Part shown: in pieces, positions 52,382 through 60,814 of the stretch | Layout of the letters: every line of letters starts with the position of its first letter | Numbering within the stretch: the first letter of the stretch is position 1 | Assembly (NCBI GenBank): GCA_018333865.1 | Contig: JAGXSE010000065.1 | Coordinates: forward strand, 174,794 to 238,793 | Length of the DNA: 64,000 nucleotides | Direction of reading: 5' to 3' | Source of the DNA: Syntrophomonadaceae bacterium | Lineage (GTDB): Bacteria > Bacillota > PH28-bin88 | Translations under genes and position numbers: made by a program | Notes under the pieces: model-generated | What the model saw: the letters and a program-made list of their open reading frames with translations, nothing else | Told to the model about the DNA's origin: nothing | Database searches by the model: none

Positions 52382-53230
52382 TTGCAGATCCATTGGTATC
52401 CTGGGCATATGGCCAAGACCAGGAGGTTATTGAAAGAAAAGCTTAAACTTGTCGATCTGGTGATTGAACTGGCTGATGCCCGCATCCCTTTAAGCAGCAG
52501 GAATCCGGAGTTTGACAGTCTTTTAGACAATAAACCCCGGTTGCTCTTGCTGACAAAAGCTGATTTAGCAGAGCCGGCTGTTACCCAATCCTGGTGCATA
52601 TATTTTCAGCAAGATGGTTTAAATGCCATGGCTGTGGACTTGTTGTCAAAATCACCTCTGCATGGGGTGATCCCAGCGGTAGAATCCCTGGCCGAGGGAG
52701 TAATGCAGAGGTTGGAGGCAGCCGGAAAACTCCGGCGTCCTGCCAGGGCAATGGTTGCGGGCATTCCAAATGTAGGTAAATCCCAATTAATTAACAAGCT
52801 TTCAGGAAAGGCCTCGGTACGGGTGGAAAACAGGCCGGGAGTTACCCGTGGCTACCAATGGATACGGTTGGGGAAACAGATCGATTTGATGGATTCCCCC
52901 GGGATGCTTTGGCCGAAAATTGAGGACCAGCAGACAGGCTTTAAACTTGCTTTGATAGGAGCAATCCCGCAGGACATTCTGGATAATGTGGAGTTGGCCT
53001 TAGAATTGCTGCGACTTTTGCTGGAAAGCTATCCCTCCCGCCTTATTGAGCGGTACGGAATTCAGGTCGAGAGGGCTGCCACCCCTTTATTGGCCTTAGA
53101 AATGATAGGCCGGAGCAGGGGCTTGTTAAAAAAGGGCGGGATTGTTGATGCGAAAAAAGCCGCCGAAGTCCTCTTGCAGGAGTTTAGAACAGGAAAATTG
53201 GGGAGATTTTCTCTTGAACAAAAAAAATAA
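52382..53230 (+). CDS. rbgA: ribosome biogenesis GTPase RbgA (YlqF)
   Basis: This 282-residue circularly permuted GTPase is needed for late 50S assembly. It begins IHWYPGHMAKTRRLLKE and shows the permuted order TKAD (G4), then GIPNVGKSQLIN (G1), then DSPGM (G3). The TTG start follows AGGAAGGTGA. In related genomes rnhB follows directly; here about 10.6 kb of regulatory and Tad genes lie between. Confidence 0.95.
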   Translation: MQIHWYPGHMAKTRRLLKEKLKLVDLVIELADARIPLSSRNPEFDSLLDNKPRLLLLTKADLAEPAVTQSWCIYFQQDGLNAMAVDLLSKSPLHGVIPAVESLAEGVMQRLEAAGKLRRPARAMVAGIPNVGKSQLINKLSGKASVRVENRPGVTRGYQWIRLGKQIDLMDSPGMLWPKIEDQQTGFKLALIGAIPQDILDNVELALELLRLLLESYPSRLIERYGIQVERAATPLLALEMIGRSRGLLKKGGIVDAKKAAEVLLQEFRTGKLGRFSLEQKK

Positions 53231-53237
53231 ACTTCAT

Positions 53238-53272
53238 GCTAATCCCCAGCAGCCTGCTGGGGATTAGCTATT
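53238..53272 (+). terminator. hairpin terminator after rbgA
   Basis: A perfect 14-bp stem GCTAATCCCCAGCA / TGCTGGGGATTAGC (53238-53251, 53255-53268) with a 3-base loop is followed by a short weak T-tract (TATTTG). Confidence 0.6.
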
Positions 53273-53353
53273 TGCGGAAAACCATGAAGAAAGAGGAAAA
53301 ATAAGGCTCGATGCCGAATTTTAGAATTAATCATCATCCTGAGGTGTTAACTA

Positions 53354-54505
53354 ATGATTGATATTACCGCTCTGGACAGGGTAGTTAAAAATACTATTCT
53401 TGCTGTAGAAAAAGGAAAAGAGCAAATTTATGACATCGCTGAAAATGCCCGTCAGGAAAGAGTAAGGGTTAAATCTGAGCTGGAAAAGGTTAAGGCTGAA
53501 GTTTTGGAGGTAATTGAAGAGGTCGACAGGTTAGACACTGAAGAAAAAAACGCCCGGCGAAAACTGATGGAAGTGAGTAAAAACTTCCAACGATATTCCG
53601 AAGAGGATATGCAGGCAGCCTATGAACATGCCCGAGCCCTCCAGATTAAACTAGGGGAACTGCGCGAGCGGGAAAAACAGCTCCGGCTGCGAAGAGACAA
53701 GCTGGAGGTAAGCTTCCGCAACCTGGAGGAAACTGTAAGGAAGGCAGAAGATCTGGTATCCCAAGTGGGTGCCGCTTTGACTTATCTTAAACACGACCTG
53801 CGGGATCTGAGTACAAGGCTGGAAGAGATTCAAAACCGCCAGGTACTGGGGATTAGGGTCATCAGGGCCCAAGAGGAAGAACGCAAGCGAGTAGCCAGAG
53901 AGATCCATGACGGGCCAGCTCAATCGATGGCTAATCTGGTTCTGCGGGCTGAAATATGCGAAAAACTGCTGGAGGTAGACCCGCCATCCGTCAAAAAGGA
54001 ACTGCAAGAATTAAAAAAAATGGTCAAAGACAGTCTGCAGGACGTAAGAAAAATTATCTTTGATTTGAGGCCCATGCTGTTGGATGACCTGGGGATTGTT
54101 CCAACACTGCGCAAGTTCCTGGCAGAGTTTACCGAAAAGCACAATTTTCCAGTAGATTTTACTGTTACCGGACAGGAACGGAGATTACCTCCCCCTGCTG
54201 AGGTAACTCTTTTTCGAATTGCTCAGGAGGCATTGAATAATACACTAAAACATGCTAATGCCCATCGGGGTGTGATGCGATTGGAATTCTTGCCGGGAAG
54301 GGTTAACCTTTTAATAGCTGACGACGGGAAAGGCTTTGATTTTTCCAAAGCAATCAATGCAACCGAACAAGATACCTTTGGCCTTATGGGAATGCGGGAA
54401 AGAGTCGAACTGCTGGAGGGGAAAATTGGGATCAAGACATCTCCAGGGAAGGGTACCCAGATTATCGTTCAAATCCCACTTGAGGCTGGTTTGAAGGAGG
54501 GCTAA
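53354..54505 (+). CDS. degS: DegS-like cytoplasmic sensor histidine kinase
   Basis: This 383-residue kinase has no membrane segment. An N-terminal coiled-coil DegS sensor domain (about 1-160) precedes the HisKA_3 box RVAREIHDGPAQSMANL with phosphoacceptor His185, and a HATPase domain with FRIAQEALNN, DDGKGFD and GLMGMRERVELLEG. Length and layout match B. subtilis DegS (385 residues, His189). It is paired with a DegU-like regulator 1 base downstream. Position at the head of the Tad cluster suggests control of pilus production (inference). Confidence 0.88.
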   Translation: MIDITALDRVVKNTILAVEKGKEQIYDIAENARQERVRVKSELEKVKAEVLEVIEEVDRLDTEEKNARRKLMEVSKNFQRYSEEDMQAAYEHARALQIKLGELREREKQLRLRRDKLEVSFRNLEETVRKAEDLVSQVGAALTYLKHDLRDLSTRLEEIQNRQVLGIRVIRAQEEERKRVAREIHDGPAQSMANLVLRAEICEKLLEVDPPSVKKELQELKKMVKDSLQDVRKIIFDLRPMLLDDLGIVPTLRKFLAEFTEKHNFPVDFTVTGQERRLPPPAEVTLFRIAQEALNNTLKHANAHRGVMRLEFLPGRVNLLIADDGKGFDFSKAINATEQDTFGLMGMRERVELLEGKIGIKTSPGKGTQIIVQIPLEAGLKEG

Positions 54506-54506
54506 A

Positions 54507-55154
54507 ATGGACTGCATAAAGACAATAATTGTCGACGACCATCCCTTGATCAGGGAAGGGATCCGGAGGATACTTTCGTTGGATCACCGGATTCAGGTGG
54601 TGGGCGAAGCGAGTGACGGCCTGCAGGGTTATGAAATGGCCCGGAAACATTTGCCCGACGTTATTTTAATGGATATTAACATGCCCCGCATGAACGGTAT
54701 CGAGGCTGCCAGGTTGATCAGGGAAGAAATGCCTGGAATTAGAATTATCGCCCTGACCATCCATGACGACCAGGCTTATGTTATCGAAATGATAAAAGCC
54801 GGCGCTAACGGCTATATATTGAAGGATGTTGAAGTACAAGAGCTGATCAAAGCTGTGATTGCCGTAGCCGATGGACATTCGGTTATCCATCCCGTAGTAA
54901 CCGGGAAGGTTTTCGGGGAACTCAGACGAAAGAACGCTGCCATACCCGAAGAGAAGGAACCCTTGACCGGCAGGGAAATGGAGATCTTAAGCCATATTGC
55001 CCGGGGAGAAGCCAATAAGATGATTGCACACCGGCTTTGCATCAGCGAAAAGACAGTAAAAAACCATATTTCCAGCATATTCCGGAAACTGGGAGTAAGT
55101 GATCGAACCCAGGCAGCCCTTTATGCAGTAAAAAACAGGATCGTCCATTTATAA
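54507..55154 (+). CDS. degU: DegU-like NarL-family response regulator
   Basis: This 215-residue regulator has a receiver domain with Asp10/Asp11 and phosphoacceptor Asp56 (VILMDINMPRMNG), Lys in YILKDVEV, and a C-terminal LuxR-type helix-turn-helix (about 150-205) with LTGREMEILSHIARGEANKM and EKTVKNHISSIFRKLG. It is co-transcribed with the DegS-like kinase and followed by an intrinsic terminator. DegU-type proteins control motility, exoenzymes and biofilm in Bacillus. Confidence 0.88.
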   Translation: MDCIKTIIVDDHPLIREGIRRILSLDHRIQVVGEASDGLQGYEMARKHLPDVILMDINMPRMNGIEAARLIREEMPGIRIIALTIHDDQAYVIEMIKAGANGYILKDVEVQELIKAVIAVADGHSVIHPVVTGKVFGELRRKNAAIPEEKEPLTGREMEILSHIARGEANKMIAHRLCISEKTVKNHISSIFRKLGVSDRTQAALYAVKNRIVHL

Positions 55155-55170
55155 AAGATAGTCAATTCAT

Positions 55171-55195
55171 AAAGCGCGGGAGCGCTTTTTTAATT
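55171..55195 (+). terminator. intrinsic terminator after degU
   Basis: AAAGCGC / GCGCTTT (55171-55177, 55182-55188) with a GGGA loop is followed by TTTAATT. Confidence 0.8.
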
Positions 55196-55200
55196 GGTCT

Positions 55201-55235
55201 GGTCCTAGGGACTAATTTCTCAAAAAAATAGGACC
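55201..55235. promoter_or_regulatory. inverted repeat upstream of flp (possible operator)
   Basis: GGTCCTA (55201-55207) and TAGGACC (55229-55235) are exact inverted repeats 21 bases apart, about 75-110 bases before the pilin gene. A regulator-binding role is possible but unproven. No consensus promoter was found in this leader. Confidence 0.3.
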
Positions 55236-55307
55236 CCCGCCGGATAACCTAAATTTTATATTAGCTGTAATATTAACTCAAAAGCAAATTCTGGAGGTGA
55301 ACAGACA

Positions 55308-55496
55308 ATGGATTTCCTGAAGCGGTTAATGGTCGAAGAAGACGGACAGGGGATGACAGAATACGGACTAATCCTAGCATTGGTATCTGTAGTGGTAATC
55401 GGCGTATTGATAACCATGGGAACAGAGTTGCGGACTATTTTCACTAACGTGTTAAATGGATTGAGAGGTGCCGCTCCCCCTGCTTCCCCTTCATAA
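55308..55496 (+). CDS. flp: Flp/Fap-type pilin
   Basis: This 62-residue prepilin has a short leader ending in Gly13, the motif G|QGMTEYG with Glu and Tyr at mature positions 5 and 6, and a 20-residue hydrophobic stretch (LILALVSVVVIGVLITMG). This is the class IVb Flp pilin pattern. It is cleaved by the TadV-type peptidase and forms the Tad pilus fibre. AGGTG precedes the ATG. A hairpin after the gene separates it from the assembly genes and probably yields higher pilin expression. Confidence 0.93.
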   Translation: MDFLKRLMVEEDGQGMTEYGLILALVSVVVIGVLITMGTELRTIFTNVLNGLRGAAPPASPS

Positions 55497-55534
55497 CTAA
55501 AGGAAAAACGGCAATCTTTGGAATCTTTCTGAAA

Positions 55535-55570
55535 AGACCCTACTTGGGCAGCCGGGTAGGGTCTCATTTC
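55535..55570 (+). terminator. hairpin between flp and the Tad assembly genes
   Basis: AGACCCTAC / GTAGGGTCT (55535-55543, 55556-55564) with a 12-base loop is followed by CATTTCC, a poor T-tract. It probably acts as a partial terminator or stabiliser of the pilin mRNA. Confidence 0.5.
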
Positions 55571-55590
55571 CTGGGGGAGGTGCTGAGGAT

Positions 55591-56115
55591 TTGCTCCCAG
55601 ACTTGCTATTAGGTCTTACGGTCGGCATTTGCGCTGTTACAGATCTGCAAAAAAGAAAAATATATAACCTTATTCTTTTCCCTTCCCTGGTTGCCGCAGT
55701 TTTTTGGCACCTCTTACAGGAACCGCCCATGATTGGAACAAGTCTGCTGGGAATTTTTACAGGGGCCGCTCTATTGTTCCTGCCCTTCATGGCCGGAGCC
55801 ATGGGAGCAGGTGATGTTAAGCTCTTGGCAGTGGTAGGCGCATGGAAAGGGCCTTTGTTTGCCATGCAAGTACTTCTGGTAGCCACCATTGCCGGGGGCT
55901 TGTGGGCCTTAGTTATTCTCTGGCGGGAAAAGAGGTTGGTATCAGCATGCAAAACCATCATTAATGTATTTATTGGTTTTTTTTTACGGAAGCAAGGGCT
56001 GAGCATGCTGCCAAGGCTTGGAACTTCTGTTTCGCCTGAAGATACGGTTCCTTATGGTGTCGCTATTGCTGCAGGGGTTCTTCTTTTGTATCTGGCGGAG
56101 GTGAGTGGGCTTTGA
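55591..56115 (+). CDS. tadV: prepilin peptidase TadV/CpaA
   Basis: This 174-residue polytopic membrane aspartyl protease cleaves Flp-type prepilins. The two catalytic aspartates lie in AVTDLQKRKIYN and GAMGAGDVKLL (GxGD). About five hydrophobic helices are present and the methyltransferase domain of long prepilin peptidases is absent. The TTG start follows GGGGGAGGTG by about 8 bases. Its stop codon overlaps the tadE start (TTGA). Confidence 0.9.
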   Translation: MLPDLLLGLTVGICAVTDLQKRKIYNLILFPSLVAAVFWHLLQEPPMIGTSLLGIFTGAALLFLPFMAGAMGAGDVKLLAVVGAWKGPLFAMQVLLVATIAGGLWALVILWREKRLVSACKTIINVFIGFFLRKQGLSMLPRLGTSVSPEDTVPYGVAIAAGVLLLYLAEVSGL

Positions 56116-56507
56116 TCATTCGATTCCATCAGCAAGAAAAAGGTCAAGCCATGGTAGAACTTGCTTTGATTATGCCCATCGTAATCCTTATGCTAATGGG
56201 AATTTTTGAATTTGGCCGCTTGTTTCACGCCCATATTACCGTTACACATGCTGCCAGGGAGGGAGCCAGGCTGGCTGCTGTTGGTGCAAATGATGAAAAC
56301 ATCCGGATCCGGGTGAATGACAATGCTGCGGCCCTGATTCAGGAAAATCTTCATGTTACGGTTTCACCTGCACAGGGAGATAGAGTTAGAGGAGAAGCTG
56401 TTCGGGTAGAGGTCCGGTATCCGGTCATCTTGTCAATGCCAGTTATTTCTGTTGCCATTCCCAACCCGGTTTGGGTAGAGGGGAAGACTATCATGCGACT
56501 GGAGTGA
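56112..56507 (+). CDS. tadE: TadE-like pseudopilin
   Basis: This 131-residue protein has the cleavage motif EKG|QAMVE (Gly11, Glu16 at mature position 5) and a hydrophobic helix LALIMPIVILMLMGIFEFGRL, matching TadE minor pseudopilins. The rest is an extracellular beta-rich domain. The TTG start overlaps the tadV stop codon. It is followed by the TadG-like gene. Confidence 0.9.
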   Translation: MIIRFHQQEKGQAMVELALIMPIVILMLMGIFEFGRLFHAHITVTHAAREGARLAAVGANDENIRIRVNDNAAALIQENLHVTVSPAQGDRVRGEAVRVEVRYPVILSMPVISVAIPNPVWVEGKTIMRLE

Positions 56508-56512
56508 TTTTT

Positions 56513-57460
56513 TTGCGGTTTTCAAATGAAGCCCCGAAAAAAATCTTTTCGCATTTATTGCGTTCTGAACAGGGTGGGCTATTGCTGGTATTTGCAATGG
56601 CTGGCGCTGTATTAATGGGGATGATGGGGCTTACGGTTGATGTCGGGTTAGCCTATACCACGAAGGCTAAATTGAATGCGGTTGTGGATGCGGCAGCTTT
56701 AGCCGGAGCGCAGGAACTGCCCGGGAACCCAGTCAGGGCCAGGGAAATAGCCATTAGTTATGCAGTAGCCAACGGGGTGAAGGCCGAACAGGTTTCAGCT
56801 GAGGTAAGCATTGATAATCACCGCTTGATTGTAAAGGCCGAAAATGATATCAGGTTCTTTTTTGGTTCATTTCTAAATCATGAAGAAGAAAAGATCACAG
56901 CCAGGGCAGAAGCCCTGGTAGGCAGTATCACTGGAATTGCCGGGGTGTCGCCTATTGGCGTGGAGGACCAACCCCTGCAGTTTGGTGTGAAATATACTTT
57001 GAAGCATGGATCCGGTGAAGGGGGAAGCCCCCTGGGTTCGGGTAATTATGGCGCTTTGGCCTTGGGGGGAAGAGGTGCCTCAACCTACAGGGAAAATTTG
57101 ATTTACGGCTACCAAAATATGCTCAGGGTGGGACAGGTCATTTCAACAGAACCCGGCAATATGTCTGGTCCGACAAGGGTTGGCATTAATACAAGAATCG
57201 CGAACTGCACTGATCTTAATTGCAGTTTTCATAGTTTTTCCCGCTCGTGCGCTCATATTATCTATGTGCCTATTTATCAACTTACAGTGGATAAAAATTC
57301 TGTCATCATTCGCGGTTTTGCGGCTTTTTATGTGGAAAAGGTGGCTGGACAGGGGCAAAACGCAGAAATTAGAGGATATTTCGTTAGGACGGTGGCTAAC
57401 GGGATAGCCGAACCATTTGCTCAGGATTATGGCCTGATGGCAGTATCATTAGTGTATTAA
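56513..57460 (+). CDS. tadG: TadG-like Flp pilus assembly protein
   Basis: This 315-residue protein has an N-terminal membrane helix (about 22-45, LLLVFAMAGAVLMGMMGL) and the segment LTVDVGLAYTTKAKLNAVVDAAALAGA, the hallmark of TadG/TadE-like pilus assembly proteins. The large C-terminal part is predicted extracellular and contains a small cysteine cluster (NCTDLNC and SCAH, about 228-248). The TTG at 56513 has GGAGTGA upstream; GTG 56504 is an alternative. It lies 5 bases after tadE. Confidence 0.82.
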   Translation: MRFSNEAPKKIFSHLLRSEQGGLLLVFAMAGAVLMGMMGLTVDVGLAYTTKAKLNAVVDAAALAGAQELPGNPVRAREIAISYAVANGVKAEQVSAEVSIDNHRLIVKAENDIRFFFGSFLNHEEEKITARAEALVGSITGIAGVSPIGVEDQPLQFGVKYTLKHGSGEGGSPLGSGNYGALALGGRGASTYRENLIYGYQNMLRVGQVISTEPGNMSGPTRVGINTRIANCTDLNCSFHSFSRSCAHIIYVPIYQLTVDKNSVIIRGFAAFYVEKVAGQGQNAEIRGYFVRTVANGIAEPFAQDYGLMAVSLVY

Positions 57461-57485
57461 ACAACACAGCATGGGAGGGAAAAGG

Positions 57486-58187
57486 GTGAAAAGGAAAATA
57501 ACATTGTTATTGGCCTTGATTATGGCCTTTGGGGCGGCTTTTTTAGTATACAAATACCTTGAAAAGATTGAGGCGGAATACCAGGCCAGCCAGGACCTTG
57601 CTCAGGTAGTTGTTGCGCGGGAACAAATCCCTCCCCAAACAAAGATCAATATGGCTATGATATCCGTAAAAAAAATCCCGCGCAACCTTATCCACCCCCA
57701 GGCGGCAAGTTCACCTGACGATTTGGTGAATAAGATTTCCAATACTGTCCTTTACCCTGGAGAACAAGTCCTTTTACCCAAGCTTGTGGCGCCAGGTGAT
57801 TTTTCTCATGGCATCGCCTACAACCTGGAACCAGGCAAGAGGGCCTTAGCTGTGGCAGTAGATCAGGTTGTTGGGGTGGGCGGTTTCCTGTCTCCCGGAA
57901 ACAGGGTGGATGTTGCCGTCCTATTGGAGAACGTAAGCGGCGATCAGGTTGCTTTTTTGGCAGCGCAGAACCTCAGGGTGCTTTCTGTAGGCCCGATGCT
58001 CCATCGGCCGAATTCCCAGGAGCCTGCCAAAGATTTTCATAACGTGACTCTGGAGGTTACACCCGAAGAGGCTTTAAAGATGCTGATGGCTGTTGAAAAA
58101 GGCCGGATCCGCCTGTTATTGCGCCCGGCTGTTAAAGAGACGCTTCCAAACCCGCCTCAACTGCGCTACAGTGCCTTCTCCTCTTAA
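57486..58187 (+). CDS. cpaB: CpaB/RcpC-like pilus assembly protein with SAF domain
   Basis: This 233-residue protein has one N-terminal membrane helix (about 6-22) and a SAF domain (about 40-105, VVVAREQIPPQTKI to YPGEQVLLPKLV), then a CpaB C-terminal domain with GKRALAVAVDQVVGVGGFLSPGNRVDV. CpaB/RcpC proteins help form the Tad channel or bind cell-wall glycan. The GTG at 57486 is 6 bases after GGGAGGG; ATG 57471 precedes that site. Confidence 0.88.
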   Translation: MKRKITLLLALIMAFGAAFLVYKYLEKIEAEYQASQDLAQVVVAREQIPPQTKINMAMISVKKIPRNLIHPQAASSPDDLVNKISNTVLYPGEQVLLPKLVAPGDFSHGIAYNLEPGKRALAVAVDQVVGVGGFLSPGNRVDVAVLLENVSGDQVAFLAAQNLRVLSVGPMLHRPNSQEPAKDFHNVTLEVTPEEALKMLMAVEKGRIRLLLRPAVKETLPNPPQLRYSAFSS

Positions 58188-58213
58188 GTATTTAACAGCA
58201 AGGTGGTGGTTTT

Positions 58214-59422
58214 GTGGCAAAGATTCAGGTTCTGATTGTTGATGACGTAGCCCAGACCAGAAAAGAAATCTGCCGGCTGCTCCAATTTGAGAATGACATG
58301 ACAGTCGTTGGAGAAGCAGGCAATGGGCAGGAGGCTGTTGCCCTCGCCCAAGAGCTGCAGCCTGATGTTATTTTAATGGATGTCAACATGCCGATGATGG
58401 ATGGGATTACCGCCACCCAACGCATATCACTGGAGGTCCCCAAAGCAGCAACAATAATTATCTCCATTCAGGGTGAGCACGAATACCTAAAAAAAGCCAT
58501 GTTGGCCGGGGCGAGGGAGTACCTGGTAAAACCTCTGGCATCAGAGGAACTGGCTTTTGCTATCAGGCGGGTCTACGAGTTGGCCAAGAGCCGGAATCTT
58601 TCGCAACGTGATGCGCCTGCTGGCAAAAACAAACGGGAAGGACGATTGATCATGGTCTTTAGCCCTAAGGGAGGGGTCGGGAAGACCACGATTGCGACAA
58701 ATGCGGCCATTGCCTTGGCTCAACAAAGGCAAGGAAAAACTGCCCTGGTAGATCTGGATTTGCAGTTTGGTGATGTTGCATTGATGCTAAACCTGGACAC
58801 CAGGCGAAATATCTGTGAATTGTCCAGGGAAGAAGATGATCTGGACGCAGAAGTTGTGAACAGCTATTTGATCCCTCATTTCTCTGGTGTCCGGGTCCTG
58901 ATTGCTCCGCCAATACCTCAGGAGGCGGAATTAGTTAAACCGGCCCAGATTTCCAGTATCTTATCAGCCGCGCAACAACAAATGGACTTTATTGTAATTG
59001 ACACCGCACCAGGGCTATCGGATTTGAATCTTGACCTTTGGGAAATGTGCCATGAGTTGCTCCTGGTGGTAACCCCTGACCTGGCTACTCTAAAAAGCGC
59101 CAAATCCTGTTTAGATGTGATGGCCGGCCTGAACTTAAACCATAAAACTTCGATCATCCTAAACAGGCATAATTTAAAGATGGGAATTAAACCAGAAGAC
59201 ATCGAAAAAATTTTAGGCACCAGGATATGGCGGCAAGTTCCCAACGATGAGGATGTAGTCACACAGGCAGTTAACAAGGGGCTTCCTTTTATATTAGGCC
59301 AGAGTAGAGCGCCAATCAGCCACAGCATTACTGACCTGGCAGAAGGGCTGATTGGTGAGGAAGGCCTGGCCCGCACAGTCGGCAGGAAAAAAAGCCTGGC
59401 GGCCAGGATTTTTAACCTTTAA
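58214..59422 (+). CDS. cpaE: CpaE/TadZ-like ATPase with intact receiver domain
   Basis: This 402-residue protein combines a receiver domain (1-120) and a ParA/MinD-type ATPase. The receiver keeps Asp10, Asp11, Asp56 (VILMDVNMP) and Lys106, so it may be phosphorylated, unlike many degenerate TadZ receivers. The ATPase has the deviant Walker A PKGGVGKTT (151-159) and VDLDLQFGDVA. CpaE/TadZ localises the pilus machine at the membrane. The GTG follows AAGGTGGT. Confidence 0.9.
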   Translation: MAKIQVLIVDDVAQTRKEICRLLQFENDMTVVGEAGNGQEAVALAQELQPDVILMDVNMPMMDGITATQRISLEVPKAATIIISIQGEHEYLKKAMLAGAREYLVKPLASEELAFAIRRVYELAKSRNLSQRDAPAGKNKREGRLIMVFSPKGGVGKTTIATNAAIALAQQRQGKTALVDLDLQFGDVALMLNLDTRRNICELSREEDDLDAEVVNSYLIPHFSGVRVLIAPPIPQEAELVKPAQISSILSAAQQQMDFIVIDTAPGLSDLNLDLWEMCHELLLVVTPDLATLKSAKSCLDVMAGLNLNHKTSIILNRHNLKMGIKPEDIEKILGTRIWRQVPNDEDVVTQAVNKGLPFILGQSRAPISHSITDLAEGLIGEEGLARTVGRKKSLAARIFNL

Positions 59423-59435
59423 GGGGTGACAGGGT

Positions 59436-60794
59436 ATGTCGCTGTTAAAACGGCTTGAATCCGAGCAAAAAACCTCAACAGTCCCTTCATTGGCCAAAGA
59501 AACGGGGATCCGTGTGCAAAGAAAAGAAGAGTATCTTCTCTTGAAAACCAAGATTCATCATCGTCTAGTGCAAGAGATGGGACAGGCTGACCACAGCACT
59601 GCAGTTGATCTGGAAAAATTGAGGACTAAAGTGGATGAAATAGTGCAGGGTTTTTTCGCCTCTTCAGCTCATTTATTCCCAAAAGGAGACCAGCAAAAAT
59701 TAGTTTCTGAGGTGTTGGCTGAAGCTGTCGGCTATGGGCCAATACAACCCTTGATCGAGGATCCCAGCGTTTCAGAGATCATGGTCAATGGTCCAAAAAA
59801 AGTATATGTGGAGCGCAGCGGCAAACTGGAGCTTACTGAGGTTTTTTTTCGGGATGATTCTCATGTGGAGCATATCATTGAAAAAATTGTTGCACCACTT
59901 GGGCGGCGAATAGACGAGAGCATGCCAATGGTTGATGCACGTCTGCCAGATGGATCGAGGGTTAATGCTGTGATTGCGCCACTGGCACTGGATGGACCAG
60001 CCCTGACTATCCGCAAATTTTCCAAGGATCCCTTAACTGTCGATAACCTGATTCAATACGGTTCTTTGAACCGGGAAATGGCACGTTTTCTGGAGGCTTG
60101 TGTCAATGCTTCTTTAAATATTATTGTTTCCGGCGGCACTGGCTCAGGAAAAACCACCATGTTAAATATTCTATCCTCGTTTATCCCGGAAGCTGAGCGA
60201 ATAGTTACCATCGAGGATGCAGCCGAACTGCAGCTTCGGCAGGAACATGTTGTCCGCCTGGAAACCCGCCCGCCCAATATAGAAGGAAGAGGTGCCATTA
60301 GCATCAGGGATTTGGTGCGAAACTCGCTCAGAATGAGACCTGACAGGATTGTGGTCGGTGAGGTGAGAAGCGGAGAGGCCTTGGACATGCTTCAGGCGAT
60401 GAATACCGGCCATGATGGCTCATTGACAACCGGACACGCCAACGGGCCCAGGGATATGTTGGCCAGGTTAGAAACCATGGTGTTAATGTCCGGGATGGAC
60501 CTGCCTGTGCGAGCAATCAGAGAACAAATAGCTTCAGCTGTGGATTTGATTGCTCACCAGGCAAGGCTTAAGGACGGAAGCAGAAAGGTTACTCATATAA
60601 CTGAAGTTCAAGGAATGGAAGGAGAAGTAATTGTTTTACAGGATATTTTTTTATTCAAACAGACAGGACTCGATCAGAACGGACGGGTGCAGGGTAATTT
60701 TCTCTGCACAGGGCTTCGTCCTAAATTTATGAGCAAGATGGAAGATGCCGGGATTCAACTGCCACACAGCCTGTTTTTATCGTCAATGTTGTAA
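59436..60794 (+). CDS. cpaF: Tad pilus secretion ATPase CpaF/TadA
   Basis: This 452-residue hexameric ATPase drives pilus extension and retraction. It has an N-terminal domain (about 40-200) with EIMVNGPKKVYVERSGKLE, Walker A GGTGSGKTT (from residue 233), the Asp-box and Walker B RPDRIVVGEVRSGEALDML, and GHDGSLTTGHAN. The ATG lies 13 bases after cpaE and follows GGGGTGACAGGG. Confidence 0.95.
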   Translation: MSLLKRLESEQKTSTVPSLAKETGIRVQRKEEYLLLKTKIHHRLVQEMGQADHSTAVDLEKLRTKVDEIVQGFFASSAHLFPKGDQQKLVSEVLAEAVGYGPIQPLIEDPSVSEIMVNGPKKVYVERSGKLELTEVFFRDDSHVEHIIEKIVAPLGRRIDESMPMVDARLPDGSRVNAVIAPLALDGPALTIRKFSKDPLTVDNLIQYGSLNREMARFLEACVNASLNIIVSGGTGSGKTTMLNILSSFIPEAERIVTIEDAAELQLRQEHVVRLETRPPNIEGRGAISIRDLVRNSLRMRPDRIVVGEVRSGEALDMLQAMNTGHDGSLTTGHANGPRDMLARLETMVLMSGMDLPVRAIREQIASAVDLIAHQARLKDGSRKVTHITEVQGMEGEVIVLQDIFLFKQTGLDQNGRVQGNFLCTGLRPKFMSKMEDAGIQLPHSLFLSSML

Positions 60795-60814
60795 CCATAA
60801 GAAGGGGGCAGCAT

